Assembly (NCBI GenBank): GCA_002413835.1
Contig: DHXU01000006.1
Coordinates: 73,259-137,258, forward strand
Direction of reading: 5' to 3'
DNA: 64,000 nt
From: Candidatus Saccharibacteria bacterium UBA5148
Lineage (GTDB): Bacteria > Patescibacteriota > Saccharimonadia > Saccharimonadales > UBA4665
Shown: positions 8,179 through 17,591 of the stretch, piece by piece
Layout: the number at the start of each line of letters is the position of its first letter
Numbering within the stretch: the first letter of the stretch is position 1
Position numbers and translations under genes: made by a program
The notes under the pieces: model-generated
What the model was told of the DNA's origin: nothing
Database searches by the model: none
What the model saw: only the letters and a program-made list of their open reading frames with translations

Positions 8179-11100
8179 ATGAAAATCAGACAACATTCCA
8201 CGTTCATCGTCCACAGCATATTTCGACGCGCCCTATGCGGTGCACAATCAGTGCAACGTATGGCGAGGACTTTACTGCTGACTTCTTCAACGGTGGTATT
8301 GTTGCTATCAACGGTTTGGGTGCCTACCGTGGCTGCGACGACCGCTGGCCCGAACAATACCGGGCTGGCTTCGGACAATGCCACTACCGGCGCGACACCT
8401 TGGACCAGCCCGACAAATATTTATACCAGTAACAGTGTATATGCCAGCCAATCACTCACTTCGAATGTTGTTGGGCATTACCTCTGGGCGACTAATTTTG
8501 GGTTCAGTGTGCCGACGACAGCCACGATTACCGGTGTTACGGTCGATGTACAGAAATTTGAGAGTGTTAACAGCAAAGCGAAAATTACCGACAACTCGGT
8601 CACTCTCATTGTGGCTGGTGCGACCGCAGGGTCTGACTATGCGACGACTGCAACCTGGCCGTCAACGAACACCTACGTCTCATACGGCGGTACCAGTGAC
8701 GAGTGGGGAGCGACATTGACTCCTACTGCCGTCAATGCGACCAACTTCGGGGTGGCGTTCTCCGCCCAAAACGTGAAGGTTTCCGGTGGTGGATCGACAC
8801 TTACGGCCAGCGTCGATCACATCCGGATCAGTGTCAGCTACACGTTGCCGACAGTGCTGACCCAGGCATCCTACCGGTTGTTTAATAACCAGGATACGAC
8901 TGCACCGACGTCATCGCTCAGTTTTGGCGCAAGTACGAGTTTTTTCGGAAATACCGGTACAGACGGTGTTGCCATCGCTGATTTTGATGGTGATGGCAAC
9001 AAGGACATGGCGCTGGCCAATGATACAACTTCGGATATATCCATATATCTCGGAAACGGCAGTGGTGGCTTTGCGGCCGGCACGACCCGGACGACTAATC
9101 TGGACCCCTACGATATTGTAGCTGCTGACTTCAATGCCGACGGTAAGATGGACCTGGCAACGAATGACAACGGAGCGAATAAGGTTTCGGTACTTATCGG
9201 AACCGGAACCGGGACATTTGCTGCAGCAGTCGATTCTTCTATCGGCATAGGAACTCAGGCAATCAGTGTCGGCGATTTCAACGGTGATACCAAGCCGGAC
9301 ATCGTGACGGCAAATTACGGTGCCAATACGGTCTCGGTTCTCATTAACACCGGTACGGGTACATTTCCGGGAACGTCTACAAACTATGCCACAGCTTCCG
9401 GGCCGAATGATGTCGTGACTGGTGATTTTGATGGTGATGGTAAAATCGATATCGCCGTAGCGGATAATGCTAACGCTAAGATGTCGGTACTGATAAACAG
9501 TGGTACTGCGACCTTTCCAACCCATGTTGACTATACTACCGGTACTGGGGCTTACGGCGTTGCCACGGCTGATTTTACCGGCGATGGCAAACTTGACATT
9601 GTCACAACTAATTCCAGCGCCGCCACTATGACGGTATTTACTAATAGTGGTACCGGAACATTCACCGCGACCAGTACTCCAGCCACCGGCACAACCCCAC
9701 AGTATATTGCTACGGCCGATTATGATGGCGATGGCCAGACTGACCTGGCTATAGCAACGAATGGTACAAGTAAAGTATCAGTCTATCTCGGAACTGGAAC
9801 GGGAACATTTGGATCGGCTAATGATTACTCAGTGGATACCGGCCCGGGCCAGATAGCAGCCGGTGATTTTAACGGTGACAGCAAGCCCGATCTTGTATCA
9901 ACAAGTTACCTGGTGGCAAGTGGTTCTGTGATTCTCAATACCTCAACCTACACATCGACGCCAATCGACGTCAGTACGGCGCTGGCTGCCCTAAACACAC
10001 CGGCAACGGTCGCCACTGCCACGGCCTTCCGGCTGCGTCTCGATATTGGTATCAGTACAACCAACCTGGCAGCTGCCGGGCAATCATTCAAGCTGCAATA
10101 TGCGCCGATGACGACCAGTTGTGACACGGCTTTCGCCAATACGACCTCAGCGTCCTATGCTGACGTCACTGCGGCAACTACGGTGGGTTATTACAACAAC
10201 ACAAATGCTACCAACGGTATGAGTTTCGCGACCAATGCTAACGATCCGACCGATAGCACAAACACGCTTGTCCGGCAGACCTATCAAGAAGGCACGGCGA
10301 CAACCTTCACCAATACAACGGCTGTCCCAACGACACAGGATGGCATGTGGGATTTTGCCTTGACAACGAACTCGGCGCCAGGCAGTACGTCATATTGTCT
10401 GCGTGTTGTGAAGAGCACTGGAACTGCGCTGGATACCTACACCGTAATCCCGAAGATCACGACCTCGTCGAGCAACAGCGCGCCCAACAGCCCATCCAGT
10501 CTTGATCAGCAGACCACGGGCGGTGTTAATATCACGACCGGCGCCTGGAAGAACTCGCAGAGTGTTAAGTTTACGGCCTCAGCAACCGACCCAGACAACC
10601 CAGATACACTGGCATTATGTGTCGAGAAAGACACAATTGCCACTTCGTTCGCTAACACCGAAGATCTGTGCGGAACCGCTGTAAGTTACGTGGGCTCGAC
10701 AATTACACCGACAGTTACAATTACCAGCATCGGGGATGCTGCCCAATATCACTGGCAAGCCCGGCTCAAAGACACGGCAGGTGTATATTCTGCATGGGTA
10801 TCATTCGGAGCCAATCTTGAAACAGTAGCTGACTTTGGTGTTGATACGACTGCACCGACCGGAGGTACGGTATTTGACGGTACGGGGGCAGGGGTTGATA
10901 CATCATTCAACACCGGCTCACTGACGACCCTGTCGGCCAACTGGAGTGGCATAAACAGTGCGGCAGCCGGTCTGACGGCTTACGAATATTCTATTGGGAC
11001 GACAGCCGGAGGTATTACCGTCAAAGGTTGGACCAGCACTGGTACGACGGCCAGCATGACTGATTCATCGCTAAGCCTTCAGACCTCCCAGATATATTTC

Positions 11101-11676
11101 GTCAATGTCCGGACGACCGACGCGGCCGGTAATGTCAGTACGCCGATCTCATCGAACGGCCAGGTAGTTGCCCCGTCGGTCAGCTTCACGGTCAGCCCCT
11201 CTACGGTGACATTCAATCATTTGAAGGCATCGAACTCCTACACTGACACGCAGACGACTACCTTGACGACGAGCACTAATGCCTACGGCGGCTACATTGT
11301 CCGGGCCTACAACAGTAGTCTGCTGCTGGCCAGCAATGGTAGTACCATCGGTATGTTCACGGGCGGTACGTATGCTTCGCCGGATGCCTGGCTTGGCGGA
11401 GATACCGGCTTTGGCTATACCTCGAATGATGCGTTGGTGCAGGGTGTTAACAAATTCAGTCCAGCCACCTGTGCCGGTGGTGGTGCGCCACCATGCTACG
11501 TGCCATTTACGTTGACTGCTCCTGGTGACATAGTTGCCGACCATGCCACCGGTGTACTGGGCACAGCAATCGCGTCCGAGCCGTTTATTCTGACGTACCG
11601 GGTAACGACAACCGCCACACAGGCGGCCAGCAACTACAAGACTGCGACCGTCTACAGCGTTACGCCGATTTATTAA
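8179..11676 (+). CDS. Exported seven-repeat FG-GAP/VCBS propeller protein with WxL-like C-terminus
   Basis: The 1165-residue protein has a signal peptide at about 25-55 (LLLTSSTVVLLLSTVWV...A-A-T). An approximately 200-residue jelly-roll-like domain follows. Then come seven repeats of the D-x-D-x-D-G-x-x-D calcium-binding type (for example ADFDGDGNKDMA, AADFNADGKMDLA, TGDFDGDGKIDIA), which predict a seven-bladed integrin-like propeller. After a cysteine-containing beta domain come Ig/FN3-like segments and a final ~150-residue WxL-like module ending YKTATVYSVTPIY. Calcium-dependent adhesion at the cell surface is the usual role of such proteins. The next gene is a paralogue that lacks the C-terminal third. 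Confidence 0.7.
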   Translation: MKIRQHSTFIVHSIFRRALCGAQSVQRMARTLLLTSSTVVLLLSTVWVPTVAATTAGPNNTGLASDNATTGATPWTSPTNIYTSNSVYASQSLTSNVVGHYLWATNFGFSVPTTATITGVTVDVQKFESVNSKAKITDNSVTLIVAGATAGSDYATTATWPSTNTYVSYGGTSDEWGATLTPTAVNATNFGVAFSAQNVKVSGGGSTLTASVDHIRISVSYTLPTVLTQASYRLFNNQDTTAPTSSLSFGASTSFFGNTGTDGVAIADFDGDGNKDMALANDTTSDISIYLGNGSGGFAAGTTRTTNLDPYDIVAADFNADGKMDLATNDNGANKVSVLIGTGTGTFAAAVDSSIGIGTQAISVGDFNGDTKPDIVTANYGANTVSVLINTGTGTFPGTSTNYATASGPNDVVTGDFDGDGKIDIAVADNANAKMSVLINSGTATFPTHVDYTTGTGAYGVATADFTGDGKLDIVTTNSSAATMTVFTNSGTGTFTATSTPATGTTPQYIATADYDGDGQTDLAIATNGTSKVSVYLGTGTGTFGSANDYSVDTGPGQIAAGDFNGDSKPDLVSTSYLVASGSVILNTSTYTSTPIDVSTALAALNTPATVATATAFRLRLDIGISTTNLAAAGQSFKLQYAPMTTSCDTAFANTTSASYADVTAATTVGYYNNTNATNGMSFATNANDPTDSTNTLVRQTYQEGTATTFTNTTAVPTTQDGMWDFALTTNSAPGSTSYCLRVVKSTGTALDTYTVIPKITTSSSNSAPNSPSSLDQQTTGGVNITTGAWKNSQSVKFTASATDPDNPDTLALCVEKDTIATSFANTEDLCGTAVSYVGSTITPTVTITSIGDAAQYHWQARLKDTAGVYSAWVSFGANLETVADFGVDTTAPTGGTVFDGTGAGVDTSFNTGSLTTLSANWSGINSAAAGLTAYEYSIGTTAGGITVKGWTSTGTTASMTDSSLSLQTSQIYFVNVRTTDAAGNVSTPISSNGQVVAPSVSFTVSPSTVTFNHLKASNSYTDTQTTTLTTSTNAYGGYIVRAYNSSLLLASNGSTIGMFTGGTYASPDAWLGGDTGFGYTSNDALVQGVNKFSPATCAGGGAPPCYVPFTLTAPGDIVADHATGVLGTAIASEPFILTYRVTTTATQAASNYKTATVYSVTPIY

Positions 11677-11846
11677 CAGGGTAATCTCTGAGGAAGCTTG
11701 GTAGTCGCAAAGGTTGTAAAAACTGCGTCCCAGGCTGGTAAGCGCTGTCATGGTAGCTATATAGGTGCTATGATTCGGGAGCATAAGGATTATCACATAA
11801 GAGCTATTGCCGTAGCAGCAGTAGTTGCAGAAAAGAGGACCAAGCA

Positions 11847-14162
11847 GTGCATAAAATTTTTCAAGTAGTTAGTACCCTGCGCATACGGCGTCCACAGGAC
11901 GTAAGTCCCCTGGTAAGCCTTACCAAATCAATTTCATTGGCGTGTTCTCTATTTGTGTTGATGTTCTCAACACTGCTGGCTCCCTTAGCTTCTGCGGCTA
12001 CCGGCTCTACGATCGTCGGTCCAAAGAGTGCAGGGCTGGCTTCTGACAACGCTGGCACCGGCACGACGGCCTGGACGACTCCAACTAGCATCTATACCAG
12101 TAACGGTGTATATGCGACACAGAAACTGACAGCAGCCACTGCTGGGCATTATCTAGTGGCGTCGGCATTCGGTTTTAATATACCAGTCGGGGCAACAGTT
12201 GACGGCGTGACGGTCGATGTCCAGAAAAAGGCTGCTTCAAGCAACAAGGGCGCTATCGTTGACAACTCAGTCAAGCTCGTTAAGGCCGGCTCCGTAACGG
12301 GGGACAGCCAGGCAAGTACTACGATCTGGCCATCCAGTAATAACTACGTTACGTATGGTGGATCGTCAACAACATGGGGCGCAGCGCTGACTTCTGGTGA
12401 CATTAATGCATCCAACTTCGGTGTAGCCGTCTCTGCGAAGAATAACAAGCTCTCCGGCTCAGGTGCTACACTGGCCGCTAATGTCGATCACATCCGCATC
12501 AGCGTCAGTTACACGCTGCCTGCAACACTGAATCAGGCCAGCTATAGGTTGTTTGACAACCAGGACGCGGCGTCAGCTCCTACGACTGCTTTGAACTTCG
12601 CGCATACCAACAGTTACTACGGTGACTCAGGCTCGAACGGCATCGCCACTGCCGACCTCAATGGTGACGGCATCAAAGATATCGCGATGGCAAACAATGC
12701 ATCATCGACTGTGTCAGTACTGCTCGGCACGGGTTCCGGACACTTCAAGGACGCCATCAATTACGCGACTGGCACAAACCCCTATGATATCGTAGCTGGC
12801 GACTTTTCCGGCGACGGCAAAATAGACCTGGCGACTGCAGATTTCGGAGCCAACAAGGTATCGATACTTGTCAACAAAGGTACTGGGACATTTACCACAC
12901 ACGTAGACTACAACATCGGCATCGGTGTCCAGGCTTTGACAACCGCTGACTTCAACGGTGATGGCAAACTGGACATCGCGACTGCTAACTACAGCGCCAA
13001 CACGACATCAGTCCTGATCAACAAGGGCAGTGGCGTATTCGCTCCAACAGTCAATTACTATGCTGGATCGGGCCCGAACGATGTGACTACCGCTGATTTC
13101 AACGCTGACGGCAAGATAGACCTGGCTGTTGCCAATAACAATTCGTCAAGCGTTTCTGTCTTCCTGAATAACGGCAGTGGCAGCTTTGCTTCCAAGGTCG
13201 ACTATGTTGCAGGCTCAGGAGCTTATGGTATCGCATCAGCTGACCTGAACGGCGACGGCAAAGCCGATCTCGTAACTGCCAATGCGACTGCATCGACGAC
13301 TTCTGTGTTCATTAACACCGGTACAGGCAACTTTGCGCCAAAGGTTGATTACCCGACCGGTGCGACACCTCACGCCGTCACGACGTCTGACTTCAACGGC
13401 GACGGCAATACCGATCTGGCAGTTACTAACAACGCTGATTCTACGGTCTCAGTACTCCTCGGCAACGGCAGCGGTACGTTTGGCACCAAGAGTGACTTCG
13501 CGGTTGACTACGGTCCTGACGCTATCGTCGCAGCCGACCTGGATGCTGATGGCAAGACTGACCTGGCGACTGTCAGCTACCTCTACGCCAGTGTGTCTGA
13601 ACTTACCAATACATCGGTAGTAACTGCATCGCCAATCGATGTCGGCACACCATTGGCTGCAGAAAACGCTACTGCCACGTTACCTGCAAGCGGTCAACCT
13701 TTCCGATTACGTCTGAATGTTGGCGCTTCGACTGCTGGTATCGCCAAGGCAGGGCAGTCATTCAAGCTGCAATACGCACCGATGACTACCAGCTGTGACG
13801 CATCATTTGTGGACACTCTATTGGCTGCCTACAGCGATGTCACGACTAGCAGTGCGATCGGCTACTACGATAATACGAACGCTCCGAACGGTACGAGCTT
13901 TGCTATGAACGCCAACGACCCGACCGACGGTGCGAACGCTCTGATTCGCCAGACCTATCAGGAAAGCGGCACATCGACATTCGTAAATGCCAACGCTATT
14001 GCAGCCGGCCAGGACGGCATGTGGGACTTTGCTCTGACGACGAACTCGGCAGCAGCAGGATCGTCATATTGTCTGCGGGTTGTGAAGACCAGCGGCAATC
14101 TCGACTCCTACGCTGTAATCCCGCAGGTTACAACTGCAGCTGACAGCACGGTTACTCAGTAA
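11847..14162 (+). CDS. Exported seven-repeat FG-GAP/VCBS propeller protein, short paralogue
   Basis: The 771-residue protein is a tandem paralogue of the gene before it, with the same order: signal peptide (about 28-52), a jelly-roll domain with almost the same STIVGPKSAGLASDN opening, seven D-x-D-x-D-G repeats, and the beta domain beginning GQSFKLQYAPMTTSCD. It stops shortly after that domain (ADSTVTQ), so it lacks the Ig-like segments and the WxL-like terminus. It must be released, or held by a partner. The start is GTG with AGAGGA just upstream. A strong terminator follows 26 nt after the stop. Confidence 0.7.
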   Translation: MHKIFQVVSTLRIRRPQDVSPLVSLTKSISLACSLFVLMFSTLLAPLASAATGSTIVGPKSAGLASDNAGTGTTAWTTPTSIYTSNGVYATQKLTAATAGHYLVASAFGFNIPVGATVDGVTVDVQKKAASSNKGAIVDNSVKLVKAGSVTGDSQASTTIWPSSNNYVTYGGSSTTWGAALTSGDINASNFGVAVSAKNNKLSGSGATLAANVDHIRISVSYTLPATLNQASYRLFDNQDAASAPTTALNFAHTNSYYGDSGSNGIATADLNGDGIKDIAMANNASSTVSVLLGTGSGHFKDAINYATGTNPYDIVAGDFSGDGKIDLATADFGANKVSILVNKGTGTFTTHVDYNIGIGVQALTTADFNGDGKLDIATANYSANTTSVLINKGSGVFAPTVNYYAGSGPNDVTTADFNADGKIDLAVANNNSSSVSVFLNNGSGSFASKVDYVAGSGAYGIASADLNGDGKADLVTANATASTTSVFINTGTGNFAPKVDYPTGATPHAVTTSDFNGDGNTDLAVTNNADSTVSVLLGNGSGTFGTKSDFAVDYGPDAIVAADLDADGKTDLATVSYLYASVSELTNTSVVTASPIDVGTPLAAENATATLPASGQPFRLRLNVGASTAGIAKAGQSFKLQYAPMTTSCDASFVDTLLAAYSDVTTSSAIGYYDNTNAPNGTSFAMNANDPTDGANALIRQTYQESGTSTFVNANAIAAGQDGMWDFALTTNSAAAGSSYCLRVVKTSGNLDSYAVIPQVTTAADSTVTQ

Positions 14163-14188
14163 GATCCGTAACGACCGACTATACATTT

Positions 14189-14232
14189 CATCCAGCTGGC
14201 GGCCATTACGGCAGCCAGCTGGATGACTTTTT
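14189..14232 (+). terminator. Rho-independent terminator
   Basis: Perfect 12-bp arms CATCCAGCTGGC (14189-14200) and GCCAGCTGGATG (14214-14225) are followed by ACTTTTTAC. It ends the propeller-gene transcript and separates it from the first DUF916 gene. Confidence 0.8.
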
Positions 14233-14292
14233 ACAGTTCCGGACCTAACCAATACCTATTGACACCGATGACTCATATATACTGAGAGTAGC

Positions 14293-15255
14293 ATGCATAA
14301 GCTGAAGAACTTCCCACGCCTGAGACAGCTGCTGCTGATCCTCACAGCAGTCTCTGGACTGGTGGTTTTGTGCGGTCATACGGCGCTGGCACAGTCGTCT
14401 GACGATACAAAATCAGCCCTGGCGGTCAGCCCGGCGATAACTGAACAGGTTCTGACGCCCGGCGCTGCCAGCAAGTCAGTTGTACGGGTCACCAACATTA
14501 CCCGCGTGCCGCTGCCGATCAAAGCCAGCGTCAAGAACCTGACACTGCAGGAAAACATGCTGCCGGCGGCTGATAAGGCAATCTATGACGCCTCGGCCTG
14601 GTTCACAGTCGATCCGGCTGATTTTATTCTGCAGCCCAATCAGGTAAAGGATATTTCGATTACAATCCTGCCGCCGGCTGCAGCCACGCCGGGCGGCCAC
14701 TATGCAACTGTTTATTTTCAGCCGCTGATACCGACTGAGGCGCTATCGCCGAATACCGCCTATCTGAGCGCCAGGGTAGGAGTGTTGGCCTTCCTGATCG
14801 TCAAAGGAAACATAACCGAACAGGCCAGTCTGGCAAAGCTGTCAGTCCCGCGGGTGCAGCAGTTCGGACCGGTACACCTCAAGCTACCGCTTACCAATAG
14901 TGGTAATGTTCATCTGTTACCCGAGGGCAAAGTAGTGATACGCGACTACCACGGTCAGACCATACAGACCTTGCCATTGTCGACCGGACTTATCTTGCCG
15001 AAGACGGTCAAAACATATGAGATACAGTGGGACAACCACGGCAAGCTGGGCTACTTCACGGCCCAGGCCCAGCTGACATATGGCGCCGATAAACAATCGC
15101 TGCAGACTACCAAAGTGGGTTTTTGGATTCTGCCGTGGCTGCCAGGGGCAATTATCGGAGTATTAATTACTACAATAACCTGGTTTGTGCTGCGGACACG
15201 GCACCGCTGGTCAGCGGCCTGGAAGGTGCTGCGCGGTACGCACGATAAAGCTTAA
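14293..15255 (+). CDS. Membrane-anchored DUF916-like (WxIP-type) surface protein
   Basis: The 320-residue protein has a signal peptide (about 10-34, ending ALAQ), then a first Ig-like domain of the DUF916 type: ALAVSPAITEQVLTPGAASK opening, NQVKDISITI strand, and the PGGHYATVYF turn at about 133-142. A second Ig-like domain contains SGNVHLLPEGKVVIRD, and a C-terminal transmembrane helix (about 281-303) is followed by a basic tail. In Firmicutes such proteins bind peptidoglycan and hold WxL-domain partners. The next gene encodes a WxL-like protein, which fits that pairing. A TATACT box (14278-14283) ends 9 nt before the ATG, and no Shine-Dalgarno is visible. Confidence 0.75.
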   Translation: MHKLKNFPRLRQLLLILTAVSGLVVLCGHTALAQSSDDTKSALAVSPAITEQVLTPGAASKSVVRVTNITRVPLPIKASVKNLTLQENMLPAADKAIYDASAWFTVDPADFILQPNQVKDISITILPPAAATPGGHYATVYFQPLIPTEALSPNTAYLSARVGVLAFLIVKGNITEQASLAKLSVPRVQQFGPVHLKLPLTNSGNVHLLPEGKVVIRDYHGQTIQTLPLSTGLILPKTVKTYEIQWDNHGKLGYFTAQAQLTYGADKQSLQTTKVGFWILPWLPGAIIGVLITTITWFVLRTRHRWSAAWKVLRGTHDKA

Positions 15256-15383
15256 GCGGTCTGTATGATTTCTTATTCGAATCTTGACTCGAATATAAGC
15301 CTCATGATTTAATAACTACATACAGTGCTTATGTTTGTGGACATCAGCCGGTACATACCATATAAGTGAGGGGAACAAATACA

Positions 15384-16508
15384 ATGAGCCAAAGCCAGGC
15401 CGCAACAAAATTCAAAATACAAATAACACGGCTTCGGGCCTTCGTGGCTATCGGGTTGGCCGCATTGCCAGCTCTGGCTCTAGCTGGCGCAGTTCAGGCA
15501 GCTACGCTGACGACGGCTTCTGTTTCGTTATCAGATCCTCGTCCAAGCCCTGTCAGTGCGGCGACCAGCATTAAATACGACCTGCTGGCCAGCAACTTGA
15601 CTGGAGCCACTGCTATTAAATGTATAAAAGTCGTCTTTACAGTTAATGCCGATGGTACAGGTGGTACACCGACCGGATTTAACTCCTCCACGTCGGCTTC
15701 TATCAACACCGGGCAGTCAACGATCTTCTCCTCCCATACAGGTTACGCCTTAGTGAAAACCACAAACGGTACATTGACATACACTAATGCGGCGGGAATC
15801 GTGCCATCCGTTACATCTGGAGCGCACTACGTCATCGACGGTATTACCAACGGTTCAGTTGTGAATACGGCCTATTATATGCAGTTCTCGACATACAACA
15901 ACACCGACTGTGCTACCGCTCCAATCGATAATGTCACCACCGGCTTCATCTACACCGATGGCCAGCAGGTCAGCATTAGCGTCGACGGATCACTCAGCTT
16001 CGCGGTTGCTGGAGTAACCGGTAACGGTGCACTGGCTGTTAATGGAACAACTATCACCAACGCGTTAGCAACCACTTCTACGACGATCCCATTTGGTACA
16101 CTAACAGCGGTAACCAATAAAATTGCTGCTCAGGACCTGACCGTCTCGACAAACTCCGGTGTCGGCTATACAGTCGCGACTCGCTACACAGCTGCGCCGA
16201 CAATCAACAGCTACACCATCAGCGACTTGGCAGGCGCCCCTAACACTGCTCCAATTACTTTCACAGCTGCTGGCACCGAAGCCTTTGGTTACACCACCGA
16301 AGACGCCACACTTGGTACGGGTACTCCTGGCCGCTTCGTTGGTAACAAATGGGCTGCCTTCACAACGACGAACGCCGAAGTTGCCTTTAACGGCGCTCCA
16401 GTAGCTAACCAGACGACCCGAGTAGGGTTCCAGGCCGCTATCTCCGGCTCGACTGAACCAGGTGCCTACACGACAACTGTCATCTATACGGCTACGCCAG
16501 CATATTAA
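15384..16508 (+). CDS. Exported WxL-like surface protein
   Basis: The 374-residue protein starts at ATG 15384, 9 nt after a strong GAGGGGA; a GTG 18 nt upstream would contain that ribosome site, so I reject it. The signal peptide covers about 20-40 (IGLAALPALALAGAVQAA). The mature chain is Thr/Ala/Ser-rich beta sandwich with few charges. It ends PGAYTTTVIYTATPAY, matching the Y-x-T-x-hydrophobic-beta-x-P-x-aromatic terminus of the other exported proteins here and, with Trp replaced, the second motif of Firmicutes WxL domains. It lies between two DUF916-like genes, the likely anchoring partners. The upstream region carries AGTGCTTATG (15324-15333), shared with the 46.3-kb surface-gene promoter. 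Confidence 0.65.
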   Translation: MSQSQAATKFKIQITRLRAFVAIGLAALPALALAGAVQAATLTTASVSLSDPRPSPVSAATSIKYDLLASNLTGATAIKCIKVVFTVNADGTGGTPTGFNSSTSASINTGQSTIFSSHTGYALVKTTNGTLTYTNAAGIVPSVTSGAHYVIDGITNGSVVNTAYYMQFSTYNNTDCATAPIDNVTTGFIYTDGQQVSISVDGSLSFAVAGVTGNGALAVNGTTITNALATTSTTIPFGTLTAVTNKIAAQDLTVSTNSGVGYTVATRYTAAPTINSYTISDLAGAPNTAPITFTAAGTEAFGYTTEDATLGTGTPGRFVGNKWAAFTTTNAEVAFNGAPVANQTTRVGFQAAISGSTEPGAYTTTVIYTATPAY

Positions 16509-16643
16509 CCGAACCGTCCTTGTATGTGCGATATGTGCACCTTTCCAGACTGGCTATTGTCAAAATAAGAATGTTAGTTCCTCTTAAGGTGTTTGTATAG
16601 TAAAGTGTAGACAATGAGTAAGTCGTATGAGGGTCATTAGATA

Positions 16644-17579
16644 ATGAGGATGTGCCGCTATTATTTTCTTCCAGCACTGCTGCTGTTAGTTATCGGTATG
16701 TCGGTGATCGCTCCGGCGGTCACGCATGCCCAAGGGGTAATCGGTTTGTCTGTCTCACCACCGACCTTTGAATTTTCTGCTAACCCCGGCGATACCATTA
16801 CTAATACCATCCGGGTTGAGAACATCACCGATCAGGCGCTGCCGATATCAGTTGATGTTCGTAACCTGACGGCAGTCGGTGAAGAGGGACAGGTGAACCT
16901 CAGCAAAGATGATAGCTCATACGCGCTGCAAAGCTGGATAAAAGTCAGTCCATCGGCTGATACTATCGCACCCAAGGAATCAAAAACCTTTGATTACACG
17001 ATTACGATACCTGCGAATGCCGAACCAGGCGGTCGTTTCGGCTCAGTAGTATTTTCGACATCACCGAAACAAGTCAGCGGTGGCACAGGGGTCGCAGTCG
17101 GCCAGGAAGTCGGCGCCCTGGTGTTCCTGAAGATTGCCGGCGATGTTCATGAGAATGCCAAGATCGATTCCTTCTCTGCTGGCAGCAAACTTCATGAGTA
17201 CGGCCCGGTTGCCTTTGAAGCCCGCGTCAAGAACCTTGGCAACGTCCAGTTCCGCCCGCGCGGGACTATCACTATCAGCAATATCTTCGGCAAGACAGTC
17301 GAAACAATTCCGGTTGATTCACGCAACGTCCTGCCAGGAGCAATCCGCAAGATGGACGGCACCTGGAAGCACAAATGGCTGTTTGGCCCATATACGGCGA
17401 CTGCGTCGTTGGTATATGGCAGCAAGGGTCAGATTATCACCGCCTCAACCAGCTTCTGGGGACTGCCATACCGGATTGTCGGCATCATCCTGGTTATTCT
17501 GCTTGTCATTGGTCTGGTCATCTTCCGTGGGCGCAAGCGGCTGTTCAAATCATTTAAAGTCTTATTTGGCAAAGACTAG
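16644..17579 (+). CDS. Membrane-anchored DUF916-like (WxIP-type) surface protein
   Basis: The 311-residue protein has a signal peptide (about 5-29, ending THAQ), a first Ig-like domain (VSPPTFEFSANPGDTITNTI; turn PGGRFGSVVF), a second domain with LGNVQFRPRGTITISNIFGK, and a C-terminal transmembrane helix (about 280-298) with a basic cytoplasmic tail. It is the clearest DUF916-type protein in the window. The following PKD-domain gene starts 12 nt after its stop, so the two are co-transcribed. Peptidoglycan binding and anchoring of the WxL-like neighbour are inferred from the family. Confidence 0.75.
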   Translation: MRMCRYYFLPALLLLVIGMSVIAPAVTHAQGVIGLSVSPPTFEFSANPGDTITNTIRVENITDQALPISVDVRNLTAVGEEGQVNLSKDDSSYALQSWIKVSPSADTIAPKESKTFDYTITIPANAEPGGRFGSVVFSTSPKQVSGGTGVAVGQEVGALVFLKIAGDVHENAKIDSFSAGSKLHEYGPVAFEARVKNLGNVQFRPRGTITISNIFGKTVETIPVDSRNVLPGAIRKMDGTWKHKWLFGPYTATASLVYGSKGQIITASTSFWGLPYRIVGIILVILLVIGLVIFRGRKRLFKSFKVLFGKD

Positions 17580-17591
17580 GCGGCGCGTGTC

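Noticed and set aside
14259..14283. TTGACA and TATACT before the first DUF916 gene as a full promoter
   Set aside because: The spacing is only 13 nt, too short for a normal promoter; only the -10 box is kept as support for a near-leaderless start.
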